Below are positions 1-8,189 of a stretch of 45,622 nucleotides of DNA, one piece after another. The notes under the pieces were generated by a model. It saw nothing but the letters and a program-made list of their open reading frames with translations. It was not told where the DNA came from and did not search any database. A program made the translations under genes and the position numbers. Every line of letters starts with the position of its first letter. The first letter of the stretch is position 1. This DNA comes from an uncultured Bacilli bacterium (GTDB lineage: Bacteria; Bacillota_I; Bacilli_A; ML615J-28; CAG-313), in the NCBI GenBank assembly GCA_944326155.1, contig CALVCV010000011.1:1-45622 (forward strand), given 5' to 3'.

Positions 1-470
1 GTAGGACCAGTAGGGCCAGTATCACCAGTTAAACCAACAGCACCAGCATCTCCGGTAGGGCCAGTAGGGCCAGTAGGGCCGGTAGGACCAGCAGGAATTG
101 TTAAATTTAATATGAAATTAGGTGATGTTCCGGTAATTGTTGCACTTGCAGCAGATCCTGGGTTTCCAGTAGTTACAGTACCTATCGTTAAATTAGGTGT
201 TGGCGCATTAGCACCAGTGGCACCAGTGGCACCAGTAGGACCGGTAGGGCCTCCAGCAGGACCGGTAGGACCAGTAGGGCCTGTGGCACCACGAAAACCT
301 CTTGGTCCCATTGGTCCCATAGGGCCAGTAGGACCGGTAGGTCCAATTATACATTTATTATGATTACAAAAACTGCAATTACTACAATTACAATTATTAT
401 TTGGCATTTGGTTATATCGGCAATTATTATCTAATCTTTGTGGAAAACCATAATTATTATTAAAATTCAT
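1..470 (-). CDS. collagen-like surface/exosporium-type protein, 3' end outside window
   Basis: Read on the minus strand from the ATG at 470-468, with AGGAG at 476-480. About 156 codons are visible and the frame runs off the window edge. The N-terminus (residues 1-42) is Asn-rich with six cysteines (C17, C27, C29, C32, C35, C40). Gly-X-Y triplets follow, mostly GPT, GPM and GAT. They are broken by a non-collagenous stretch of about 45 residues rich in Thr, Asn and Gly, after which GPT triplets resume to the edge. Collagen-like proteins of this kind (BclA family) form hair-like filaments on spores or cells of Firmicutes, and the Thr residues of GPT triplets are O-glycosylated in BclA. The start overlaps the end of the upstream glycosyltransferase gene by 11 bp, so translation is probably coupled. 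Spore-surface location is inference; the collagen nature is certain. Confidence 0.9.
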   Translation of the reverse strand, partial: MNFNNNYGFPQRLDNNCRYNQMPNNNCNCSNCSFCNHNKCIIGPTGPTGPMGPMGPRGFRGATGPTGPTGPAGGPTGPTGATGATGANAPTPNLTIGTVTTGNPGSAASATITGTSPNFILNLTIPAGPTGPTGPTGPTGDAGAVGLTGDTGPTGP

Positions 471-1557
471 TTTTTCTCCTTTCGTTTTTTAATAACTTTT
501 CAAAAAATTTTTTATTCATCTTATAATTGTTATCATTTGGTTTTAATTTTCCTGCTTTTTCATTGAAATCATTGGCAATTTCATATTTCCCTAAGTGGTA
601 ATAACAAACACACAATTGAATGCTCGGAATATAACCATAACAATCAGATAAAATAAAAGCACCTGATTTAGTATTTTGTGGTCTTGATAGGGCAAGTTCA
701 TACCAAAAAACAGCTAATTTATATTGTTTTTTATTTAAGAAATATTGACCAATTTCACAGCATATTTCTGCTCGTGGAGTATCTAATTCTAGGCTAGATA
801 ATAAGGTAGGAAGAATTTTTTCTATCATATTTAGTTGAGCGTAACAAATAGATAGAATTCTTATTGCGTCTAATCTATTTTCTAACCAAGCATTTTGATT
901 TTTGATAAAATTTTCAAAGTATATAATTGCTTCTTGATATCTTTGATGATAAAATAATTCTCTTGCATAATAAAATTGCTGTCTTAATGATAATTGTTTT
1001 CCTTTTTTAATTAATTTTTCGAATAATTCAATATTTCTATTTTGATCTGTAGTACGAACTTTTTTATGAGTTATGATAACATCTGAATAAATTATATTTC
1101 CTTTTAGTGGAATAACTTCGTGAATTTCATCTTCCCATAAATATTTTTTGTTGTTTCGAATTAATCGTTCTCGATAGTATGTAAACGTAGGATTATTAAA
1201 TTCATCCCATGCAATTTGATATTGCATCATAACAATGTCTATATCGAAAGTTAAACTTTCCTTTAATTTTTTTAGTTTTTCTTGTTCGCTTTCTAATAAG
1301 ATATCATCAGCATCTAACCAAAAGCAATAATCCATTGTAGCTTTAGAAAAAGAAAAGTTACGAGCTGCTGAAAAGTCATCTATCCATGTAAAATCATATA
1401 CTAAATGAGTATAATTATTTGCGATTAATTTAGTTTGATCTGTTGATCCAGTATCAACAATAATAATTTCATCTACAATATCTTTAACACAATCAAGACA
1501 ACGTGCTAAAGTTGCTTCCTCATTTTTAACAATCATACATAAACTAATAGTAGCCAT
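460..1557 (-). CDS. family 2 glycosyltransferase with C-terminal TPR-like repeats
   Basis: 365 aa; ATG at 1557 with AGGAGG at 1562-1567. The N-terminal GT-A domain (about 1-200) opens with a typical [10 protein letters not shown] strand, has VDTGSTD around residue 35 and the metal-binding LDADD at 81-85. The C-terminal half (about 200-355) holds helical TPR-like repeats. This is the SunS/SgtA-like class of peptide or protein glycosyltransferases. There is no signal peptide or membrane span, so it should act in the cytoplasm. Its last codons overlap the start of the collagen-like gene, making that protein the obvious acceptor. In Clostridioides difficile a similar enzyme, SgtA, is encoded beside bclA3 and affects spore glycosylation. 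Substrate assignment is inference from linkage. Confidence 0.88.
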   Translation of the reverse strand: MATISLCMIVKNEEATLARCLDCVKDIVDEIIIVDTGSTDQTKLIANNYTHLVYDFTWIDDFSAARNFSFSKATMDYCFWLDADDILLESEQEKLKKLKESLTFDIDIVMMQYQIAWDEFNNPTFTYYRERLIRNNKKYLWEDEIHEVIPLKGNIIYSDVIITHKKVRTTDQNRNIELFEKLIKKGKQLSLRQQFYYARELFYHQRYQEAIIYFENFIKNQNAWLENRLDAIRILSICYAQLNMIEKILPTLLSSLELDTPRAEICCEIGQYFLNKKQYKLAVFWYELALSRPQNTKSGAFILSDCYGYIPSIQLCVCYYHLGKYEIANDFNEKAGKLKPNDNNYKMNKKFFEKLLKNERRKNEF

Positions 1558-1591
1558 TTGTTCCTCCTTTAATACACTATCAGGTTCTTTA

Positions 1592-1618
1592 TATAATATG
1601 TACTAATAGATAAAATGT
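1592..1618 (-). promoter_or_regulatory. candidate SigK-type sporulation promoter for the glycosyltransferase/collagen operon
   Basis: On the minus strand the sequence reads AC (1618-1617), a 16-nt spacer, then CATATTATA (1600-1592). This matches the mother-cell SigK consensus AC-N16/17-CATANNNTA. No good sigma-A -35 box is positioned here, although the -10 region also contains TATTAT. The site lies 35 nt upstream of the glycosyltransferase start. The region is AT-rich, so a chance match is possible. Confidence 0.4.
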
Positions 1619-1650
1619 TATTGGTAAAAACACAATTTTGATAAATAAAT

Positions 1651-1685
1651 AAAAAATCCCTTTAATTAAATTAAAGGGATTTTTT
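1651..1685 (-). terminator. intrinsic terminator, possibly bidirectional
   Basis: A perfect 15-bp inverted repeat (1651-1665 with 1671-1685) encloses a 5-nt loop. The core is ATCCCTTTAA. A-rich and T-rich flanks would give U-tracts in both directions. It lies 3' of the zinc-ribbon gene on the minus strand and upstream of the glycosyltransferase promoter, so it isolates the two minus-strand units. Confidence 0.8.
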
Positions 1686-1770
1686 ATTTATAATGTTATA
1701 AAAGATGAATTAAAATGTAAAAAATATTAGAAAGTTAAATAGTAATACCAAATTTAATAATTAAAGTGAC

Positions 1771-1804
1771 AAAAAAAGAGATAAAAAATTATTTTATCTC
1801 TTTT
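1771..1804 (-). terminator. terminator overlapping the end of the zinc-ribbon gene
   Basis: A 13-bp perfect stem (1774-1786 with 1792-1804) has a loop AATTA at 1787-1791. The minus-strand stop codon TAA (1791-1789) sits in the loop and the last four sense codons form one stem arm. The run of seven A at 1771-1777 becomes a U-tract in the transcript. Confidence 0.75.
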
Positions 1805-2349
1805 CCACATTCAGGGCAGAATTTGTCATTAGGACGTAGTTCAGCCCCACAATTTACACACATTTTTACAAAATATTCATTTTTTATTTCTTTAGGTTTT
1901 TCAATACTATTATTTTTAATCATCAGTTGATTTGAGTTATTTTTAATTTTAAATGCAACAATAAAAGCTTGAATTGTTTTAATAATTAGTAAAATAGCAA
2001 CTAAAATAAAAGGAACAAAAGCAACTTGCATATAACCTGTAGAAATAGAAAAACTCATAATAATTATGAAAATTAAAATGCCAATCCACAAAGTACTAAA
2101 AATACAAAGATAGATTGCTGAAGCAAAAGCCTTTTTTGGCAGATTTGCTGGAGTATAATTTGAATCATAATATGTAATTGTTGATGAATCTTGATTATTT
2201 TCAGGTTTTATATCATTAACAACATAATTGGTATCATGTTCTGTTTTTTTCTTTTTAAAAGATTTCACAATAAGCATAATAATAAGGACACAAAAGTAAA
2301 TAAAAATAATACTAGAAAAGATAATTGAAATATAGAAAAGTTTTGGCAT
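1789..2349 (-). CDS. membrane protein with C-terminal zinc ribbon
   Basis: 186 aa. The start is the ATG at 2349-2347, preceded by a strong AAAGGAGG (2354-2361). A frame continuing further upstream would cross the promoter and was rejected. Hydrophobic segments lie at about residues 3-26, 75-98 and 103-127, with a Lys-rich loop after the first. The C-terminus (about 163-184) is a CxxC...CxxC zinc ribbon (CVNCG and CPECG). Such zinc_ribbon_2-type membrane proteins are common in Firmicutes and mostly uncharacterised. It is transcribed divergently from the glycogen operon. No specific function can be assigned. Confidence 0.8.
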   Translation of the reverse strand: MPKLFYISIIFSSIIFIYFCVLIIMLIVKSFKKKKTEHDTNYVVNDIKPENNQDSSTITYYDSNYTPANLPKKAFASAIYLCIFSTLWIGILIFIIIMSFSISTGYMQVAFVPFILVAILLIIKTIQAFIVAFKIKNNSNQLMIKNNSIEKPKEIKNEYFVKMCVNCGAELRPNDKFCPECGKEIK

Positions 2350-2371
2350 AGGGACCTCCTTTTGTATATAA

Positions 2372-2400
2372 ATAATATCATAATTATAGTAAAATGTAAA
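2372..2400 (-). promoter_or_regulatory. sigma-A promoter for the zinc-ribbon gene
   Basis: Minus strand: TTTACA (complement of 2395-2400), 17-nt spacer, TATTAT (complement of 2372-2377). It is 23 nt upstream of the chosen start. Confidence 0.65.
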
Positions 2401-2472
2401 GAATTTTAGTTTTAAAGAAGGAAAAAATCGCTTTGTATAATTTTCTAGATTAAAATAAATATTTATTAACAA

Positions 2473-2501
2473 TTGCATATATTTTCTATTTATGGTATAA
2501 T
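2473..2501 (+). promoter_or_regulatory. sigma-A promoter of the glg operon
   Basis: TTGCAT (2473-2478), 17-nt spacer, TATAAT (2496-2501), with a TGG extended -10 just upstream. The predicted leader is only about 17 nt. No operator-like dyad was seen between this and the divergent promoter. Confidence 0.75.
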
Positions 2502-2524
2502 AAGACAAAAGGCAGGAATATATA

Positions 2525-4366
2525 ATGGAAGAACAAGGAATTTATTATTTTCATCAAGGAACCAATTATCGTTCATATGAATTATTGGGTGCCCATTATA
2601 ATCTGGAATATACCATTTTTAGAGTATTTGCGCCAAATGCGAAGATTGTATCAGTTGTTGGTGAATTTAATAATTGGGATACGAGAGCAAATGTTATGCA
2701 AAGGATTTCAAATAATGGATTATATGAGGCAAAAATTGACCATATTGCAGAATACGCTTGTTATCAATATGCTATCTTAACCCAAGATGATCGATTGCTT
2801 TTTAAAAGTGATCCTTATGGTTATCATTCAGAGTTACGTCCCTCAAAAGCATCAAAAGTGTATAACTTAGAAGGATATGAGTTTAATGATCAAAAATGGC
2901 TAGAGAATAGAAAAAAGTATCAATCACTTTGTGCACCAATTAATATCTATGAATTACATTTGGGTTCATGGCGTCAATATGAAAATGGTAAACCATTTAA
3001 TTATCAAAAAATAGCAGTAGAACTGGCTAAATATGTTAAAGATATGGGATATACACATATTGAAGTGATGCCCCTTTCAGAATATCCATATGATCCATCT
3101 TGGGGTTACCAAGTAACTGGGTATTATGCAATAACATCTAGATATGGTACTCCCAAAGATTTTATGAAATTTGTTGATATTATGCATCAAAATAACATTG
3201 GTGTAATCATGGACTGGGTGCCAGGCCATTTTACGAAAGATGCACATGGATTAATTGATTTTGATGGTAGTGCTTTATATGAGCCAAGTGATCCAACAAG
3301 AAAAGAACATCTAGGTTGGGGAACGCGTTGCTTTGATTATGGACGAAATGAAGTACAATCTTTTTTAGTATCTAATGCCATCTTTTTATTTGATAAATTT
3401 CATATTGATGGTATTCGGGTAGATGCGGTCGCATCGATGTTATATCTTGATTATGGGCGGAATGAAGGAGAATGGCATCCCAATAGTTATGGGACCAATA
3501 TCAATTTAGAAGCTGTAGCCTTTTTACAAAAAGTAAATGCTATCGTTCATGAATATTATCCGGGAATCTTAATGATTGCTGAAGAATCAACTGCTTTTCC
3601 ACGAATTACTGTACCAACCAATTATGGAGGATTGGGCTTTGATTACAAGTGGAATATGGGGTGGATGAATGATACAATTGAGTATATTAAAACAGATCCG
3701 TTATTTAGACGTTATAAACATGATAAATTAACTTTTCAACTGACCTATATTTTTAGTGAACATTTTATTTTGGCACTTAGTCATGATGAAGTGGTGCACA
3801 TGAAAGGGTCAATGATAAATAAAATGCCTGGTGATTATGAACAAAAGTTTGCTAGTTTAAGAGCTTATTATTTGTATATGATGACTCATCCTGGTAAAAA
3901 ATTATTATTTATGGGAGGTGAGATAGGTCAATTTAGAGAATGGAGCGAATCAAGAGAATTAGATTGGAGCGTTTTAAATTATGATAATCATCGAAAATTA
4001 CAAATATTTGTAAAAAAATTAAATCATATTTATAAAAAAGAAAAAGCCTTATTTGAAAATGAAGTAAATTGGGATGGATTTAGATGGCTAGTTGTAGATG
4101 ATAAAGATCATAATGTTTTGGCTTATGAAAGAATTTCTTTTAATAATCGCCGATTAATTATTGTATTGAATTTTTCTTTTAATGAATGGAAAGAATATTT
4201 AATATATATTGAGGATGGAAAATATGAATTTATTATGTGCAGTGATGATGAAAAATATGGAGGAAGAAGCGAGTTAGAAGGAAAGAAAATTCATACTCAA
4301 AATGGAATATTAAAACTAGACTTACCATATAGTTGTGGAATAATATTAAGGAAGGTGAAAAAATAA
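2525..4366 (+). CDS. glgB: 1,4-alpha-glucan branching enzyme GlgB
   Basis: 613 aa. GlgB cuts alpha-1,4 glucan chains and re-attaches them through alpha-1,6 bonds during cytoplasmic glycogen synthesis. An N-terminal CBM48-type domain (about 20-115) precedes the GH13 barrel. Visible GH13 motifs are DWVPGHF (230-236), GIRVDAV with nucleophile D300, AEES with the acid/base glutamate at 353, and SHDEVVH with D421. An all-beta C-terminal domain follows. The length matches the short Bacillus-type GlgB, which lacks the extra N1 domain of the 728-residue E. coli enzyme. The Shine-Dalgarno is weak (GGCAGGAA). It is the first gene of glgBCDAP, one base ahead of glgC. Confidence 0.97.
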   Translation: MEEQGIYYFHQGTNYRSYELLGAHYNLEYTIFRVFAPNAKIVSVVGEFNNWDTRANVMQRISNNGLYEAKIDHIAEYACYQYAILTQDDRLLFKSDPYGYHSELRPSKASKVYNLEGYEFNDQKWLENRKKYQSLCAPINIYELHLGSWRQYENGKPFNYQKIAVELAKYVKDMGYTHIEVMPLSEYPYDPSWGYQVTGYYAITSRYGTPKDFMKFVDIMHQNNIGVIMDWVPGHFTKDAHGLIDFDGSALYEPSDPTRKEHLGWGTRCFDYGRNEVQSFLVSNAIFLFDKFHIDGIRVDAVASMLYLDYGRNEGEWHPNSYGTNINLEAVAFLQKVNAIVHEYYPGILMIAEESTAFPRITVPTNYGGLGFDYKWNMGWMNDTIEYIKTDPLFRRYKHDKLTFQLTYIFSEHFILALSHDEVVHMKGSMINKMPGDYEQKFASLRAYYLYMMTHPGKKLLFMGGEIGQFREWSESRELDWSVLNYDNHRKLQIFVKKLNHIYKKEKALFENEVNWDGFRWLVVDDKDHNVLAYERISFNNRRLIIVLNFSFNEWKEYLIYIEDGKYEFIMCSDDEKYGGRSELEGKKIHTQNGILKLDLPYSCGIILRKVKK

Positions 4367-4367
4367 T

Positions 4368-5576
4368 ATGTATAGTCAAAAAAAATGTGTAGCTATGCTT
4401 TTAGCAGGTGGCCAAGGCAGCAGATTAAAAGCACTAACTACAAAGGTTGCTAAACCTGCAGTATCTTTTGGAGCAAAATATCGTATTATTGATTTTACAC
4501 TATCAAATTGTGTAAATTCTGATATTGATACCGTTGGCGTTTTAACACAATATCAACCTCTTGTTTTAAATGAATATATTGGCAATGGGCAACCATGGGA
4601 CTTAGATAGAACTTTTGGCGGAGTTCATATTCTACCACCATATCAAGCTAAATCAGGCAGTGAGTGGTATAAGGGTACCGCAAATGCTATTTATCAAAAT
4701 TTAGGATTTATTGAAAATTATGATCCTGAACATGTGTTAATTTTATCAGGTGATCATATTTATAAAATGGATTATAATATGATGTTAAACGAACATATTA
4801 GAACAAATGCGGATTGCACAATTGCTGTATTAGAAGTACCACTAACAGAAGCTAGTCGGTTTGGAATTATGAATACTGATGAAAATAATCGTATTATTGA
4901 ATTTGAAGAAAAGCCAAAATATCCAAAAAGCAATTTAGCCTCAATGGGGATTTATATTTTTAAAAAAGATAAATTATTTAAATATTTAAAAGAAGATGCT
5001 GAAGATCTAAATAGCCAAAATGATTTTGGTAAAAATATTATTCCAACAATGCTATCAAGTGGTGAAAAGATGATTGCATATCCTTTTAAAGGATATTGGA
5101 AAGATGTAGGTACAATCAAGAGTTTATGGGAGGCTAATCAAGATTTAATTGGCGAAGACCCTGCTTTTGATATTTATAATCCATTTTGGAAAATTCATTC
5201 TCGAAATGTTGGTATTGAGCCTCAATATATTGCAAAAGACGCTATTCTAACTAATTCGCTTGTTACAGATGGTGCTAAAATTTATGGTACTATCATAAAT
5301 AGTATTATTGGCTCAAATGTTATTGTTAAAAAGGGTGCAATTGTTAAAGATAGTGTGATTTTTTCCAATACAGTTATTGGAGAAAATTCCGTTATTGAAT
5401 ATAGTATTATTGATGAAAAAGTTACCATTGGTAAAAATGTTAAAATTGGTAAGCCTAAAACTGATGATGTTGAAATTGCAGTAGTAGGCCGAGGTGTAAC
5501 AATTGGCGATAATGTTGTGATTGATCAAGGTGCTAATATTGAAGAAGATATACAAAATGAAGGAAAGGAAGAATAA
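4368..5576 (+). CDS. glgC: glucose-1-phosphate adenylyltransferase GlgC
   Basis: 402 aa. It makes ADP-glucose from ATP and glucose-1-phosphate, the committed step of bacterial glycogen synthesis. The nucleotidyltransferase domain has LAGGQGSRL (12-20), the KPA lysine at 29, LSGDH (126-130) with the metal-binding Asp, and FEEKP (179-183). The C-terminal third (about 295-395) is an isoleucine/valine-periodic left-handed beta helix. Spacing from glgB is one base, and GGAAGGTG in the end of glgB serves as ribosome site. The adjacent glgD encodes a catalytically altered paralogue, so the active form is probably a GlgC-GlgD hetero-oligomer, as described for Geobacillus/Bacillus. Confidence 0.97.
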   Translation: MYSQKKCVAMLLAGGQGSRLKALTTKVAKPAVSFGAKYRIIDFTLSNCVNSDIDTVGVLTQYQPLVLNEYIGNGQPWDLDRTFGGVHILPPYQAKSGSEWYKGTANAIYQNLGFIENYDPEHVLILSGDHIYKMDYNMMLNEHIRTNADCTIAVLEVPLTEASRFGIMNTDENNRIIEFEEKPKYPKSNLASMGIYIFKKDKLFKYLKEDAEDLNSQNDFGKNIIPTMLSSGEKMIAYPFKGYWKDVGTIKSLWEANQDLIGEDPAFDIYNPFWKIHSRNVGIEPQYIAKDAILTNSLVTDGAKIYGTIINSIIGSNVIVKKGAIVKDSVIFSNTVIGENSVIEYSIIDEKVTIGKNVKIGKPKTDDVEIAVVGRGVTIGDNVVIDQGANIEEDIQNEGKEE

Positions 5577-5579
5577 TTT

Positions 5580-6695
5580 ATGAAAGCATTAGGCATAATA
5601 TTTTCGAATATTCATAATGAAACAATTGATGAATTAACCCGAAAAAGAACCACTGCTTCAATTCCTTTTGGTGGTAGATATCGCTTAATTGACTTTGCTT
5701 TATCTAATTTGGTTAATTCTGGTGTTGATAATGTTGGTATTTTAGCACAAACAAATTACCAATCTTTAATGGACCATTTAGGTTCAGGAAAAGATTGGGA
5801 TCTTTCACGCAAAAATGGAGGATTAATTATTTTTCCTCCTTTTGGTAGTTATAAAAATGATACTTTATACAAAAGTAGACTAGAAGCCCTAATAAGTATT
5901 AAAGGTTTTATTGAAACTCAACAAGAAGAATTGGTAATATTAATGGATTGTGATAGTGCCAACATTATTAATTTTAATGATGTAATTGATAAACATATTC
6001 ATAAAGGCGCTGATATGACTATCTTATATAAGCATGGTAAATGCGAAAAAGATTTACAACAAAATATGAATTTTGTTCTTAATGAAGATGATAGAATAAT
6101 TAAGATTGATTTAAAATCTGAAGTAGGTAAAGTTACGAACTCATGTATTAACATAGTTGTTATAGGTAGAAGACTTTTACAAGGATTACTAGAAGAGGCT
6201 ATTTCACAAGGAATGCAATCTTTTCATCGAGATCTAATTTTTAACAATATTAAAAGTTTAAAAATTTATGGATATGAACATAAAGGTGTTTATCTTCATG
6301 TTAATTCCATGGAAAATTATTTCAAATATAATATGGCTCTTTTAGATAAAGATACAAGAGATGCTTTATTTGGTAATAAGAACCAACGTGTTTATACAAA
6401 AGTAAGAGATTCAGCACCAACTAGATATGGCTTTAATACTAAAGTAGAAAATAGTTTTATTGCTGATGGATGCGAAATTGAAGGAACAGTTATTAATAGC
6501 ATCTTATTTAGAGGAGTCAAAGTAGGACGAGGAACAATAGTAAAAAATTCAATTTTAATGCAAGGCACTGTCACAGGTGATAATGTTAAATTAAATTATG
6601 TTATTACAGATAAAAACGTTGCTATTCGTAGTCGTAATAATTTATCAGGCTGTGAAAAAATTCCTTATTATCTTGGAAAAAATATAATGGTATAA
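5580..6695 (+). CDS. glgD: GlgD, regulatory paralogue of ADP-glucose pyrophosphorylase
   Basis: 371 aa. It shares the GlgC fold, including GGRYRLIDFALSN (31-43) and a C-terminal beta helix. It lacks the N-terminal GGxGxRL nucleotide loop: residues 7-20 there are IFSNIHNETIDELT. The metal-site SGDH is replaced by MDCDS (122-126). These losses are typical of GlgD, which is thought to modulate GlgC rather than catalyse. It lies 3 nt after glgC with GGAAAGGAAG upstream. Its function is inferred from the family. Confidence 0.93.
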   Translation: MKALGIIFSNIHNETIDELTRKRTTASIPFGGRYRLIDFALSNLVNSGVDNVGILAQTNYQSLMDHLGSGKDWDLSRKNGGLIIFPPFGSYKNDTLYKSRLEALISIKGFIETQQEELVILMDCDSANIINFNDVIDKHIHKGADMTILYKHGKCEKDLQQNMNFVLNEDDRIIKIDLKSEVGKVTNSCINIVVIGRRLLQGLLEEAISQGMQSFHRDLIFNNIKSLKIYGYEHKGVYLHVNSMENYFKYNMALLDKDTRDALFGNKNQRVYTKVRDSAPTRYGFNTKVENSFIADGCEIEGTVINSILFRGVKVGRGTIVKNSILMQGTVTGDNVKLNYVITDKNVAIRSRNNLSGCEKIPYYLGKNIMV

Positions 6696-6717
6696 AAATA
6701 TAAGGAGGACTATAATT

Positions 6718-8178
6718 ATGGGTGAAAATCAAACAAAGAAAATATTTTTTGTGGCAAGTGAGGCACAACCATTTTTTGCTTCAGGCGGCCTTGGTGATGT
6801 AATTGGTTCGCTTCCTAAAAGAATATTAAAAAATTCTAAAGGTAATTTTGAAGTAAGTGTTATCTTACCACTATACGCAAAATTGAACCAAGCATATAAA
6901 AATAAACTTATATATGTTGGCCAAACGATAACAAATCTTTCTTGGCGTAAACAATATTGTGGTATTTTCAAATATGAAGAAAATGGCGTAAAATACTATT
7001 TTATTGATAATGAATATTATTTCAAACGTGATAATTTCTATGGTTATTTTGATGATGCTGAAAGATTTGCTTTCTTCAGTAAGGCAGCTATTGATGTAAT
7101 GCTTTTCTTAAATGAGATTCCTGATATCATTCATGTTCATGATTGGCAAGCGGGAATGCTTCCTATATATCTTAGAACTCTTTATTATCATGATGAACGC
7201 TTTGCTAAAGTGAAAACCATCTTTACAATTCACAATATTGAATATCAAGGTATTTATTCATTTGATCAAGATATTATTGAAGACGTATTTGGTCTATCAA
7301 TGAATGATGGATACTTACTTGAATATTTAGGAAAAGTAAACATTATGAAAGGCGCAATGGAATCTGCTAATTTTGTAACAACAGTCAGTCCTACGTACGC
7401 TGAAGAGATTTTACAAAAAGATTTTGCCCATGGTCTAGAACATGAAACTCTTAGAGTAAAAAAAGAAGGTAAACTCAAAGGAATTTTAAATGGTATTGAT
7501 AAAGTATTTTATAACCCTGCTAAGGACAAAGCTTTATTTGAAAATTATGATAAAAAACATTTTGAAGTAAAATCAAAAAACAAAGAAGAACTTCAAGATA
7601 TGTTAAATTTACCAGTAGATAAAGATATTCCCATGATAGGAATGGTTACAAGATTAGTAGCTCATAAAGGATTAGACTTTGTAAAAGAAATTATTGAAGA
7701 GTTATTAAACCAAAAAATACAATTTGTTATACTTGGTACTGGTGATCCATATTATGAAGGCTATTTTAAAGATTTGGAATATCGACATAAAAATAAATTA
7801 AGGGTAATTATTGCGTTTAATCAAGATTTATCACGCAAAATTTACGCTTCAAGCGATATTTTTTTAATGCCATCTAAATCAGAACCTTGTGGCTTATCAC
7901 AAATGATTGCATCAAGATATGGTGCGATTCCTGTTGTTCGAGAAACTGGTGGTTTAAAGGATAGTATTAGTGATTTTTCAACAAATAATGGTAATGGATA
8001 TACATTTAATGGGTATGATTCTCACGAAATGCTAAATACTATTTTAAGAGCCTTAAAGGATTATCAAGATAAAGAACTTTGGGATAAACAAGTAGAGACA
8101 GTAATGAATAAGGATTTCGGATGGAGTACATCTGCAAAACAATATGTGAAGATGTATGAGGAAATTTTAGAAAAATAG
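6718..8178 (+). CDS. glgA: glycogen synthase GlgA (ADP-glucose dependent)
   Basis: 486 aa, GT5 family; it transfers glucose from ADP-glucose to the non-reducing end of glycogen. AAGGAGG precedes the ATG. The N-terminal starch-synthase domain begins FFVASEAQPFFASGGLGDV. The usual KTGGL ADP-glucose loop is ASGGL here (21-25), so the classical Lys is absent. The C-terminal GT-B domain has GMVTRLVAHKGLD (308-320) and SKSEPCGLSQ with E389, then RETGGL. The length is normal for bacterial GlgA (about 477-490). It is the fourth gene of glgBCDAP. The GGL loop variant is noted as a finding; the overall assignment is firm. Confidence 0.96.
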   Translation: MGENQTKKIFFVASEAQPFFASGGLGDVIGSLPKRILKNSKGNFEVSVILPLYAKLNQAYKNKLIYVGQTITNLSWRKQYCGIFKYEENGVKYYFIDNEYYFKRDNFYGYFDDAERFAFFSKAAIDVMLFLNEIPDIIHVHDWQAGMLPIYLRTLYYHDERFAKVKTIFTIHNIEYQGIYSFDQDIIEDVFGLSMNDGYLLEYLGKVNIMKGAMESANFVTTVSPTYAEEILQKDFAHGLEHETLRVKKEGKLKGILNGIDKVFYNPAKDKALFENYDKKHFEVKSKNKEELQDMLNLPVDKDIPMIGMVTRLVAHKGLDFVKEIIEELLNQKIQFVILGTGDPYYEGYFKDLEYRHKNKLRVIIAFNQDLSRKIYASSDIFLMPSKSEPCGLSQMIASRYGAIPVVRETGGLKDSISDFSTNNGNGYTFNGYDSHEMLNTILRALKDYQDKELWDKQVETVMNKDFGWSTSAKQYVKMYEEILEK

Positions 8179-8189
8179 GTGAAAAAAAT

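Noticed and set aside
1-360. Short tandem DNA repeats that could suggest a CRISPR or satellite array
   Set aside because: The repeat period is 9 bp and in frame with Gly-X-Y codons; there are no spacers.
112-363. Open frame on the plus strand reading Gly-Pro-Val triplets
   Set aside because: It is the antisense of the collagen-like gene. GGN-CCN repeats give collagen-like peptides on both strands; only the minus frame has a ribosome site, a non-repetitive N-terminus and a coupled upstream gene.
2350-2508. Longer N-terminus for the zinc-ribbon membrane protein
   Set aside because: The extension crosses a good promoter and a strong ribosome site directly before the ATG at 2349.
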